A stretch of 29,763 nucleotides of DNA from Chloroflexota bacterium (GTDB taxonomy: Bacteria; Chloroflexota; Limnocylindria; QHBO01), in NCBI GenBank assembly GCA_005879815.1, contig VBKA01000031.1:1-29763 (forward strand), in the 5' to 3' direction. The notes beneath the pieces are model-generated. The model did not search any database. It was not told the DNA's origin and saw nothing but the letters and a program-made list of their open reading frames with translations. Shown here one piece after another: positions 1-7,686 of the stretch (positions are counted from its first letter, which is position 1; each line of letters begins with the position of its first letter). The translations under genes were made by a program, and so were the position numbers.

Positions 1-463
1 CATCTGGTGGGCGCTGCCCACGCTGCTGGTGATCGGGCTGTTCGTGGCCAGCGCGGCGGTCCTCAACACCAACGACGCGCGACATCCCGGCTCGCCCCTC
101 CAGGTCAAGGTGGAGGGGTTCCAATGGCAATGGCGGTTCACGTACCTCGAGTCACGCGTTCAGCTGACGGGCGTGCCCGGCTCTCCACCCGAGCTCGTCC
201 TGCCAGTTGGTGCCACCATCGACTTCGAGCTCGTCTCCGATGACGTGATCCACGCCTTCTTCATCCCCTCGTTCCTGGTCAAGCGCGACACGGTTCCCGG
301 CGTCGACAATCATCTCCAGCTGACGATCGACCAGCCTGGGACCTACACCGGTCAGTGCGCCGAGTTCTGCGGCCTCCTGCACGACCAGATGCGCTTCACC
401 ATTCGAGCGGTTAGCCCATCCGAATTCACCACGTGGTTGGCGTCCCAGAGGGCGGCACCATGA
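1..463 (+). CDS. ctaC: Cytochrome c oxidase subunit II, 5'-truncated by the window edge
   Basis: This subunit takes electrons from cytochrome c through the binuclear CuA centre and passes them to subunit I. The reading frame is open from base 2, so the N-terminus and first membrane helix lie outside the window. The visible part starts in the second transmembrane helix and continues into the cupredoxin domain, with the Trp-rich EGFQWQWRF stretch, the DVIHAFFIP segment carrying a CuA histidine, and QCAEFCGLLHDQM, which supplies the Cys, Glu, Cys, His and Met ligands. All CuA ligands are present. The protein ends about 25 residues after this motif, so it has no fused C-terminal cytochrome c domain. 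Its stop overlaps the ctaD start as ATGA, which implies translational coupling. The family call is secure; only the N-terminus is missing. Confidence 0.96.
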   Translation, partial: IWWALPTLLVIGLFVASAAVLNTNDARHPGSPLQVKVEGFQWQWRFTYLESRVQLTGVPGSPPELVLPVGATIDFELVSDDVIHAFFIPSFLVKRDTVPGVDNHLQLTIDQPGTYTGQCAEFCGLLHDQMRFTIRAVSPSEFTTWLASQRAAP

Positions 464-2166
464 CCACCGCCGAGCTGCAGCAGCGAGCGCGGGGGCCGGT
501 GCTGGCCGGCGAGCGGGCCGGCATCGTCGACTTCCTGACCACCACCGACCACAAACGCATCGGTCTGCTCTACCTCTTCACCGGCCTCGGATTCTTCCTG
601 CTCGCCGGTGCGCTGTCGCTGGTGATGCGAGCGGAGCTCACGTTCCCCGATCTGCAGTTCCTGGACGAGGCGACCTACAACCAGCTCTTCACCATGCACG
701 GGACGGGGATGATCTTCTTCTTCGCGTCTCCGGTCGTCTTTGGCCTGGCCAACTACTTCATCCCACTCCAGATCGGCGCCCCGGACGTCGCGTTCCCCCG
801 CCTCAACGCGCTGACCTACTGGCTCGCACTGGGCGGCGGGCTGATCGCCTTCTCCGGGTTCCTGGTCGGCGGCGCGGCAGCGTTTGGCTGGACCGGCTAC
901 GTGCCGCTGTCGGGCCCGATCTTCTCGCCGGGAAGCGGCTCGAACCTGTGGATCATCGGCCTCGTCTTCGCCGGAACCTCTGGGATCCTGGGGGCCGTCA
1001 ACTTCGTCGCCACCATCTTCAGCATGCGGGCACCGGGCATGACCATGTTCCGAATGCCGGTCTTCACCTGGAACATGCTGGTCACCAGCCTGCTGATCAT
1101 GCTCACCTTCCCGGTCCTCACCGGAGCGCTGGCGCTGCTCTTCATCGACCGCACCCTGGGTGGCCACGTGTTCGACCCGGCTGCGGGCGGCAGCGCCATC
1201 CTGTGGCAGCACCTGTTCTGGTTCTTCGGCCACCCCGAGGTCTACATCTTGATCCTGCCGTTCTTCGGCGTGGTCACCGAGATCATCCCGGTCTTCTCCG
1301 GCAAGCCGGTCTTCGGCTACCGCGGCTTCGTGTTCGCCACCATGCTGATCGGCGTGCTCAGCTACAGCGTGTGGGCGCACCACATGTTCACGACCGGGGT
1401 GGTGAGCAACCTGTTCTTCGCCATCACCTCGATGATGATCGCCATCCCCACGGGGGTGAAGTTCTTCAACTGGATCGCCACCATGTGGCGCGGCCGGCTG
1501 CGTTTCCAGACTCCGATGCTCTTCTGCATCGGGTTCCTGCTCATGTTCCTGGTCGGCGGCCTGACCGGACCCTTCCTCGCGTCACCGGCGATCGACTACG
1601 CCGTGCACGACACGTACTACGTGGTCGCCCACTTCCACTACGTGCTGTTCGGCGGCTCGGTCTTCGCCGCGTTTGCCGCGCTGTACTACTGGCTTCCCAA
1701 GATGACCGGGAGGATGCTCGACGAGCGGCTGGGGGTGGCCCACTTCTGGCTGACGCTGGTGGGCATGAACCTGACCTTCTTCCCGATGCACCTGCTCGGC
1801 CTGGAGGGGATGCCCCGCCGCATCGCGGACTACCCGGCCAGCTCGGGCTGGACCCTGCTGAACGTGATCATCAGCGGCGGATCGGCGATCCTGGCTGTGT
1901 CGATCCTGGTCCTGGCCTGGAACGTCGTCGCCTCCGTCTTCCTGGGGCGGGGTGCGGTGGCGCCGGATGACCCGTGGGGCGGCTACTCGCTGGAGTGGGC
2001 TACCAGCTCTCCGCCGCCGCACCACAACTTCACCGCGCTCCCGCCGATCCGCTCCGAGCGCCCGGTCTTCGACGCACGCGTGGCTGCCTCAGCCGTTCGG
2101 CCGGAGGCCGCCGAGCCCTCGGTGCCGACGGACCCGTCGGCGGACCAGGAGACGGATCGTGGCTGA
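460..2166 (+). CDS. ctaD: Cytochrome c oxidase subunit I (aa3 type)
   Basis: This is the catalytic haem-copper subunit that reduces O2 to water and pumps protons; it is 568 residues with about 12 membrane helices. Visible motifs are MHGTGMIFFF (low-spin haem ligand), FGHPEVY (CuB His, the cross-linked Tyr and the D-channel Glu), WAHHMFTTG (two CuB histidines), IPTGVKFFNW (K-channel Lys) and AHFHYVLFGG (haem ligands). The Glu in HPEVY and the Lys in IPTGVK place it in the A1 family. The ATG at 460 is preferred over an in-frame GTG at 433 because a GAGG ribosome-binding site lies eight bases upstream and the ATG overlaps the ctaC stop. The last 60 or so residues are a Pro/Ala/Glu-rich cytoplasmic tail. 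Confidence 0.98.
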   Translation: MTTAELQQRARGPVLAGERAGIVDFLTTTDHKRIGLLYLFTGLGFFLLAGALSLVMRAELTFPDLQFLDEATYNQLFTMHGTGMIFFFASPVVFGLANYFIPLQIGAPDVAFPRLNALTYWLALGGGLIAFSGFLVGGAAAFGWTGYVPLSGPIFSPGSGSNLWIIGLVFAGTSGILGAVNFVATIFSMRAPGMTMFRMPVFTWNMLVTSLLIMLTFPVLTGALALLFIDRTLGGHVFDPAAGGSAILWQHLFWFFGHPEVYILILPFFGVVTEIIPVFSGKPVFGYRGFVFATMLIGVLSYSVWAHHMFTTGVVSNLFFAITSMMIAIPTGVKFFNWIATMWRGRLRFQTPMLFCIGFLLMFLVGGLTGPFLASPAIDYAVHDTYYVVAHFHYVLFGGSVFAAFAALYYWLPKMTGRMLDERLGVAHFWLTLVGMNLTFFPMHLLGLEGMPRRIADYPASSGWTLLNVIISGGSAILAVSILVLAWNVVASVFLGRGAVAPDDPWGGYSLEWATSSPPPHHNFTALPPIRSERPVFDARVAASAVRPEAAEPSVPTDPSADQETDRG

Positions 2167-2611
2167 GGAGCTGCGCTTCTTCCTGCGCACCGCGGCGTAC
2201 ACCGCGGTCATCGGGATCCTCTACTGGATCCTCAGCTACGAGTGGGCCGGGAGCGTGATGCTGGCCTTCGTCGCGGTCGCCACCGGACTGGTAGTCGTTG
2301 TCTTCTTCCTCGTGGTGCGCGCCACGCGGGGGCCGCTGGGCGATGGCGGCGGTGGGAAGGTGCGGCGTGCCGGTCTCGCTGTGGCGCGGCTGGTGGGATT
2401 CGCCGAACCCCGTGGCGCGGCCGGGGCAGAGCCTCTGGCGGCCGGTCTGGAGCCGATCCCCGTCGGCAGCGTCTGGCCGCTGCTCGCCGCCGCGGCGGCG
2501 AGCATGATCGGCCTCGGGCTGGTTTACGGGCCGTGGCTATCGCTGCCCGGCGTGGCGTTGGCGGCCATCACCGTCTGGGGTTGGATCACCCAGCTCGACG
2601 CCCGCAACTGA
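2159..2611 (+). CDS. ctaF: Cytochrome c oxidase subunit IV, actinobacterial type
   Basis: This is a 150-residue membrane protein that overlaps the end of ctaD by eight bases. The GTG start at 2159 is chosen because GGAG lies seven bases upstream. Two hydrophobic helices occupy about residues 10-52, a polar loop follows to about residue 100, and two more helices follow with the signature VWPLLAA...GWITQ. This arrangement (2 TM, loop, WPL..., 2 TM, GW) matches the actinobacterial cytochrome c oxidase subunit IV family as I know it. It probably stabilises the oxidase. No subunit III gene follows it, so that gene must lie elsewhere, perhaps upstream of the window. The last 75 bases are overlapped by the convergent isoprenoid-synthase-like gene. 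Confidence 0.8.
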   Translation: MAEELRFFLRTAAYTAVIGILYWILSYEWAGSVMLAFVAVATGLVVVVFFLVVRATRGPLGDGGGGKVRRAGLAVARLVGFAEPRGAAGAEPLAAGLEPIPVGSVWPLLAAAAASMIGLGLVYGPWLSLPGVALAAITVWGWITQLDARN

Positions 2612-3571
2612 CGCGCCTGCGCCGGAGCCCTTCAGGGAACGGGCGAGCCGCCGCAGCGGCTCCATTTCCGTTCGCAGTTTCTCCCAGGTCGCGAGCAAGG
2701 CGCGGTCTCTACCCTCGAGATACGTCGCGAGCGCGGGACTCTCCAGCTCGCGGGCGGCGGCCATCAGATCGGCCATCCACGGGGCCAGCTGACCCATACC
2801 CCATTCGTAGCCGTCGCTGATCACCCATTCCGCAATCGAGCCGCCAGGTGCGGCACGCGCGACGGCCTCGGACAGGAAGTAGGTCGGCGTTTCTCGCTGC
2901 AGGTCGCGACTCCAGCCCAGCATGTCGTTCAACATCTGATGCCATCGGCCGAGCAGGTCCACAAAGCCGGACCAGGGTGCGACGAGATCGGACCTGTCGT
3001 ACCGATGGCAGACGGCCGCGATCGGGATCTTGGCGCCGGCTACCTTCCGCGCGCTGCTCGCCAGGAAGTGCTCGCGTGTGATTCGCCGCTGCCCGGCGTC
3101 TCGTGAGGCGGTCTCGGCAGCCTGGTACGAGCTGCGGGCCAGGACATCCCAGAACGCGTGACCCGCAGGGAAGTAGCGATAGTAGGTCTGCTCGAATTCC
3201 GCGTGGAGCACGATGAGGAGCGGCACAACTGGAGGGGCAACCGGCTCGCCGTCCATCAGGTCGTCGGTCAGGCGCACGAAGTAGTAGCCCGCGACCGTCG
3301 AATACACCACGTCGCGCTGGAAGGCGCGGGACGGCTGACGACGGACGGCCGCTTCCACGAGCCAGGGGAGCAGGACCGCCGGAAAGGCCCGCGGATGCAG
3401 GAAGTAGCGCTCAGCGGGAGCATCCCCGGCGAGCGCTCGCATCCATTGGTCGGCGTGATCCCCGAGAGCCGGCGCGTTCCGCTTGACCCGTGTAATGAGT
3501 CGCACAGCCGCGTCGCGCGTGAGCGCCTTTAGCGGAGCCGGATACGGGTCTGGGTCGATAGCCGCCTTCAT
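2537..3571 (-). CDS. Class I isoprenoid-synthase-like enzyme
   Basis: This is a 344-residue, mostly helical soluble protein. Residues 95-107 read GYYFVRLTDDLMD, an aspartate-rich DDxxD motif in a context like squalene/phytoene synthases (Y-x-x-x-R-x-x-DD). Residues 215-223 read NDMLGWSRD, which fits the spacing of the second metal-binding motif (NSE/DTE, or the second Asp motif of prenyltransferases). Both motifs should hold the three Mg ions that bind a prenyl diphosphate. It is therefore probably a prenyltransferase, head-to-head condensing enzyme or terpene synthase; the product cannot be read from sequence. The ATG at 3571 overlaps the upstream cyclase gene's stop as ATGA. The C-terminal tail after residue 315 is low complexity and runs 75 bases into the convergent ctaF gene. 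Confidence 0.75.
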   Translation of the reverse strand: MKAAIDPDPYPAPLKALTRDAAVRLITRVKRNAPALGDHADQWMRALAGDAPAERYFLHPRAFPAVLLPWLVEAAVRRQPSRAFQRDVVYSTVAGYYFVRLTDDLMDGEPVAPPVVPLLIVLHAEFEQTYYRYFPAGHAFWDVLARSSYQAAETASRDAGQRRITREHFLASSARKVAGAKIPIAAVCHRYDRSDLVAPWSGFVDLLGRWHQMLNDMLGWSRDLQRETPTYFLSEAVARAAPGGSIAEWVISDGYEWGMGQLAPWMADLMAAARELESPALATYLEGRDRALLATWEKLRTEMEPLRRLARSLKGSGAGASVAGVELGDPTPDGDGRQRHAGQR

Positions 3572-6500
3572 CGTCCACGGCCCTCAGCGGTAACCGGGTC
3601 GCGCGCGGCCAGATCGAGGGCCGCCAGTGCGCGCGCCGCCTGGATGCCGCCAAAGACCTCGCGTGCCGACTCGAGATGTACCGCGCGGTCGGGGTCGTTC
3701 GCGTCGAGATGACGACCTATCTCATAGTGGGCCAGGCCCTGCTCATATGGCATCTCCAGCTTCGTGGCGGTCGCTAGCGCGCTGCGCCACAGGCGAAGGG
3801 CCCGGCCTCTGCGACCCGCGAGCCATGAACGGCGTCCCTCGAGGATCGCCCATCGCGGACGTCCCACCGGAAAGACGCCGGCGAAGCGCTTCATGCGCGC
3901 GATCGCCTCCGCCGAGCGCCGGGGCTCATCGCGGAAGGGCTGGTCGCGCTCCCATGCTTCGAGGTACACCTCGGCTGGCCCCACGTAGCCGATGAAGGTA
4001 CCGGCATACGTCGGCCGGTCACGCGTCAGGCGCATGGCTTCGTCGCTGGCAGCGCGCGCCTGCGCCCAATCGCCGCGGCCGAGGTGGATGAGCGCGAGCA
4101 GGCCCTGCGACTTGGTGCGCAGCTCATCGGTCAGGTAGGACTCGTCGGCAACGATCTCGCGAAAGTCCGTGCATGACTGCAGCGCGGTATCCGCGTCCCC
4201 CATCTGGAGCGCGCAATAGCCCTTCCCCACGAGGCCCTCCGCATGGAAGCGACGATCGTTGCGCGCGGAGGCGGTGGTGATCAGCTCGTCCGCAAGCTGG
4301 GCACCGGCCGCAAACGAGCCCTGCATGGTCTCGAGCTCCATCCCATTCGAGAGTGAGTCCTCCACGCGTCGTCGATCTCCGAGGCGTCGCGCGATCTTTC
4401 GCACCGTTCGGAATTGCTCACGCGCGGCCTCCCAGGTACCAACCCCAACGTAGTAGAACCCCACCACGATTCCCACGATCTCGTGGGTCGTCAGGTCCTC
4501 GACACGGCCCAGCTCTGCGAGGGCGCGGCGCACGTACGACTCAGCCACCCGCGGCCACGGGACGAGCCCCAGCAATGCTCCGGTACCCGCGAGGCCTCGC
4601 GCGATCTCGGGTGGACTCTCAGATGCCTCGGCCACGTTGAGGATGTGAATCGCGCAGTAGAGCGCAAGCAGGGGCTCGCCGCCGTAGAAGGCGGCTTCTG
4701 CCAGCCGCTCGTAGGCGCGGCTGACTGCAACCAGCTCATCCCGTTCCGCATCGGTCAACGCTCGGACCCGACGAATTACTCCAGCCCGGCGCAGAGCCTG
4801 GCGCACCAGCTCCGCGATGAGCGAGACAATCTGCTGCCAACCGCTCGCGGGTGCTGTCCGTCTCATCAGCCGCAGGCCGACCTCGATGTGGTCACGGCCC
4901 TCCCGGTACCTGGAGAGTTGGACGAAGGCGTCACCAGCCTGCAGGTGCCAGCGTGCCTGCCGCGACAGGTTCGGCTCCGATGAGGTCTCCCCATCCAGGG
5001 AGATGGCTTGTTCCAGGAAGTCAATCACCTCGTCATTCGCAAACGTCCGCAGCGCCTGGAGACCGGCCTGCTCGAGGTGATCGACCGCTTGCCCGGGAAG
5101 GCCCGCTTTGCGCCAGTGGTACGCGAGAAAGGCGTGGAAGGGCGAGAGGTCCTCCGCATACGACCGCTCATACCACTCCGCAAGAGCCCGATGCAGGTCC
5201 TTTGACTGGGCCGGCGGCATCAGTTCGTAGGCGACCTCCTGGGTGATCTTGTGTCGGAACTCGTAGGTGGGTTCCGGCGCCGCGGTGACTGGAGCAACGA
5301 GGTCGAGCCGAGTCAACGCCTGCAGATGGTCCAGGAGCCGGTCAGCCTCGCCGGGCAGTGGGTAGATGTCCTGCAACGTCCGCAGGGCGAACCGGGGACC
5401 GATGACGCTGGCGACCTTGAGCGTCATCGCCTGCCCCGGCGACAGGTGATCGAGGCGTGCGGTGATGACCCGCTGGACCGTGTCGGGGATGGGCGCGCTG
5501 TCGAGCGTCTCGGCACCCGCCGCAGGGCGGAGCAGGCCGTGATCGACCACGATCCGCCCGGCGTCGCGCATAGCGTACGTGAGCTGTTCGATGAAGAGCG
5601 GGTTGCCCTCGGCGCGCTCCCGGACGAGCGTGGCGACGGGCCCGGCCAGCTCGGCGGCGCCGGTCCGCTCCGCGGCCAGCGTCACCGCGTCCTGTGGGGA
5701 GAGCGGCGCAAGACGCAGCCTGGTGGGCGCGACGGACAAGATTCCTTCAGGGTCGGCTGGGATCTCCTCGGTCGGGCGCATGGTCACCAGCAGCAAGGCG
5801 GATGGAACCTCGCGCCGGACCTGGGTCAGCAGAAACCACGATGCCGAGTCGAGCCAGTGCGCATCCTCGATCACCAGCATGAGCGGTCCCCTGGCGGCCC
5901 CTTCACCGATGAGCGCGGACAGCAGGTCCCGGGTGTTGTCGCCTCGGACCGCGCCGGTCATCTGGGCTGTGGAGTCGTTGTCCGGGAGGTCAACCGAAAG
6001 GATCGGGCCCAGCAGCGGCGACAGCCGGATACTGTCGTCATTCCCACCCAGCCGGTCGAGCAAGCGGGCCTTGCGCGTTGTCGGGTCCTTGATCCCATCG
6101 AGGCCGAGCAGTGCAGCAAAGATCGGCCGCCAGGCGTGGTACGGCGTCGAATCGTCGATGTCGGACCCGGCTCCCACGAGGGTCGTGACCCCGTGCTCGT
6201 GGGCCTGGCGCAACCACTCGTATGCCAGGCGCGATTTCCCGATGCCGGGCTCACCCTCGACCGTGACGATGCCACCCTCGCCCGCTGCCAACGCCTCCAT
6301 CGCCTTGCCTGCCGCCGCCCGCTCCGCGGTGCGGTCGACCATCGGGTGCTCCACGGATGTGGCGGCAGCGGTAGCCACGCGGTAGACGTCGGTTGGGCCC
6401 GCCATGCCCTTGAGCACGAACGCAGGCAGCCGCTCGAAGTCGCGCCTCCCTCGTGCGGTGTCATGTGTGGGTGCGTCACACAGGACGGCGTCGCCGCCCG

Positions 6501-7665
6501 AGGCCAGCATGAGGCGCGCGGCCAGGTTGACGTGGCCACCAAGCATCGCGAAGTCGCGCCGCGTCGCATTTCCGACCGGTCCGCAGAAGGTCGGTCCGGT
6601 CGCGACGCCTACACCCGCGGTGACGCCCAGATCGCGGAGCGACGCCTGGAGCGCGACCGCGGTGTCCACGGCCCGAGCGGGGTCGTCGTCGTGTGTGAAG
6701 GGCGGTACGCCGAAGCAGGCAACCAGGGTGGTCCCCTTATCGTCCATGGTGATCTCTTTGAGCCAGCCGCCGTAGCGGCCGATGACTCGCTGCGCCTGCT
6801 GGGTGATCCCCTGCAAGAGCTGCAGCGTATCGGCGGTGACATCGCCGATCCCGAGAACATTGGCGAAGACCACCGTAGTCCGCCGAAACTCGGCCAGCCA
6901 CGCTGCTTGGCCGGCGTCGAGCCTCGAGAGGAGGACGTCCGGGACGTACGCCCGCACCGAGTGCTCTTTCTCGACCGGAATCGAGAGCGGGCGCAGCGGG
7001 CGGACAGACGGTTCGTGGCGATTCGCGGTCAGCCGGAGGTGACCGGCCTCGAGACGCTGGCCAACGAAGCGATCGGAGATGAGATCCCAGGCCTCGGGCG
7101 ATGCGATCACGTCTCCGGTCTGTAGCACCTCCTCGATGATCGAGAGCTGCGCGACGCCGCTTCCGGTGATGAGGAAGAGCCACTTGCCGTCGAGGCCGCC
7201 GACGTGGGTCGCCTCGATCTCACCCGCACACAGTCCCACCTTCAGCGAGAGGCGCAGGTTCGGCTCCACCTCGAGCTCGCCAAGCCGCTGGGCAATCTCC
7301 AATCCACAGACCGCGGCGCGCCGGGTGACGGTCGCGAGATCCTCATCGGTCGCGGGCCAGATCGGAATGAGCGCGTCGCCGACGATCTTGGCGATGTCGC
7401 CGCCGTGTTCGGTGATCAGGTCGGCGATCTGCCCGAGGTAGGTGTTCAGGGAGCGCGAGAGCTGCTCCGTGCCGGCCGCGCCGCGTCGGATCGCTGCCGA
7501 GGTGATCTGGGTGAACCCGGTGATGTCGATGAGCAGCAACGCCGCCCGAAAGGATTCGGCTGAAGGCTCCGACGGCAAGGTCGGCAGGGAAGCGACATAG
7601 TCGAGGACGGCCCGGGGCAGATAGCTGGCGAGGATGCTGATCCGATCCGGATCCGGGAGCGGCAC
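3568..7665 (-). CDS. Adenylate/guanylate cyclase with AAA-type ATPase and TPR region (soluble adenylyl cyclase-like)
   Basis: This protein has 1365 residues. Domain order: class III cyclase domain 1 (about 40-195), cyclase domain 2 (about 260-430), P-loop ATPase (Walker A GEPGIGKS at 471-478, Walker B LMLVIED ending at 601), then a helical TPR-like region to the end. Domain 1 keeps both metal aspartates (D47 in LIDITGF, D97 in GDALI). Domain 2 has lost the first (FANV) but keeps candidate purine and transition-state residues (K310, D371, N380, R384 in HVNLAARL). The two would form one active site within a single chain, as in mammalian ADCY10. It probably makes cAMP, though some members of this architecture may act as ATP-dependent regulators. 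The start is a GTG 21 bases after the upstream stop, with only a weak AAGG before it. It sits between the two isoprenoid-synthase-like genes. Confidence 0.9.
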   Translation of the reverse strand: MPLPDPDRISILASYLPRAVLDYVASLPTLPSEPSAESFRAALLLIDITGFTQITSAAIRRGAAGTEQLSRSLNTYLGQIADLITEHGGDIAKIVGDALIPIWPATDEDLATVTRRAAVCGLEIAQRLGELEVEPNLRLSLKVGLCAGEIEATHVGGLDGKWLFLITGSGVAQLSIIEEVLQTGDVIASPEAWDLISDRFVGQRLEAGHLRLTANRHEPSVRPLRPLSIPVEKEHSVRAYVPDVLLSRLDAGQAAWLAEFRRTTVVFANVLGIGDVTADTLQLLQGITQQAQRVIGRYGGWLKEITMDDKGTTLVACFGVPPFTHDDDPARAVDTAVALQASLRDLGVTAGVGVATGPTFCGPVGNATRRDFAMLGGHVNLAARLMLASGGDAVLCDAPTHDTARGRRDFERLPAFVLKGMAGPTDVYRVATAAATSVEHPMVDRTAERAAAGKAMEALAAGEGGIVTVEGEPGIGKSRLAYEWLRQAHEHGVTTLVGAGSDIDDSTPYHAWRPIFAALLGLDGIKDPTTRKARLLDRLGGNDDSIRLSPLLGPILSVDLPDNDSTAQMTGAVRGDNTRDLLSALIGEGAARGPLMLVIEDAHWLDSASWFLLTQVRREVPSALLLVTMRPTEEIPADPEGILSVAPTRLRLAPLSPQDAVTLAAERTGAAELAGPVATLVRERAEGNPLFIEQLTYAMRDAGRIVVDHGLLRPAAGAETLDSAPIPDTVQRVITARLDHLSPGQAMTLKVASVIGPRFALRTLQDIYPLPGEADRLLDHLQALTRLDLVAPVTAAPEPTYEFRHKITQEVAYELMPPAQSKDLHRALAEWYERSYAEDLSPFHAFLAYHWRKAGLPGQAVDHLEQAGLQALRTFANDEVIDFLEQAISLDGETSSEPNLSRQARWHLQAGDAFVQLSRYREGRDHIEVGLRLMRRTAPASGWQQIVSLIAELVRQALRRAGVIRRVRALTDAERDELVAVSRAYERLAEAAFYGGEPLLALYCAIHILNVAEASESPPEIARGLAGTGALLGLVPWPRVAESYVRRALAELGRVEDLTTHEIVGIVVGFYYVGVGTWEAAREQFRTVRKIARRLGDRRRVEDSLSNGMELETMQGSFAAGAQLADELITTASARNDRRFHAEGLVGKGYCALQMGDADTALQSCTDFREIVADESYLTDELRTKSQGLLALIHLGRGDWAQARAASDEAMRLTRDRPTYAGTFIGYVGPAEVYLEAWERDQPFRDEPRRSAEAIARMKRFAGVFPVGRPRWAILEGRRSWLAGRRGRALRLWRSALATATKLEMPYEQGLAHYEIGRHLDANDPDRAVHLESAREVFGGIQAARALAALDLAARDPVTAEGRGR

Positions 7666-7686
7666 CGCCTTATCAGACTCCGGCTG

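Noticed and set aside
352..1383. Long open frame on the minus strand opposite ctaC and ctaD
   Set aside because: It is a shadow of high-GC coding: its product is rich in Arg, Glu, Asp, Gly and Gln, has no recognisable fold and lies entirely opposite well-conserved oxidase genes.
5251..7125. 624-codon open frame on the plus strand opposite the cyclase gene
   Set aside because: The opposite strand carries clear cyclase, Walker A and Walker B motifs over the same bases. The plus-strand product has only GC-driven composition and no motif.
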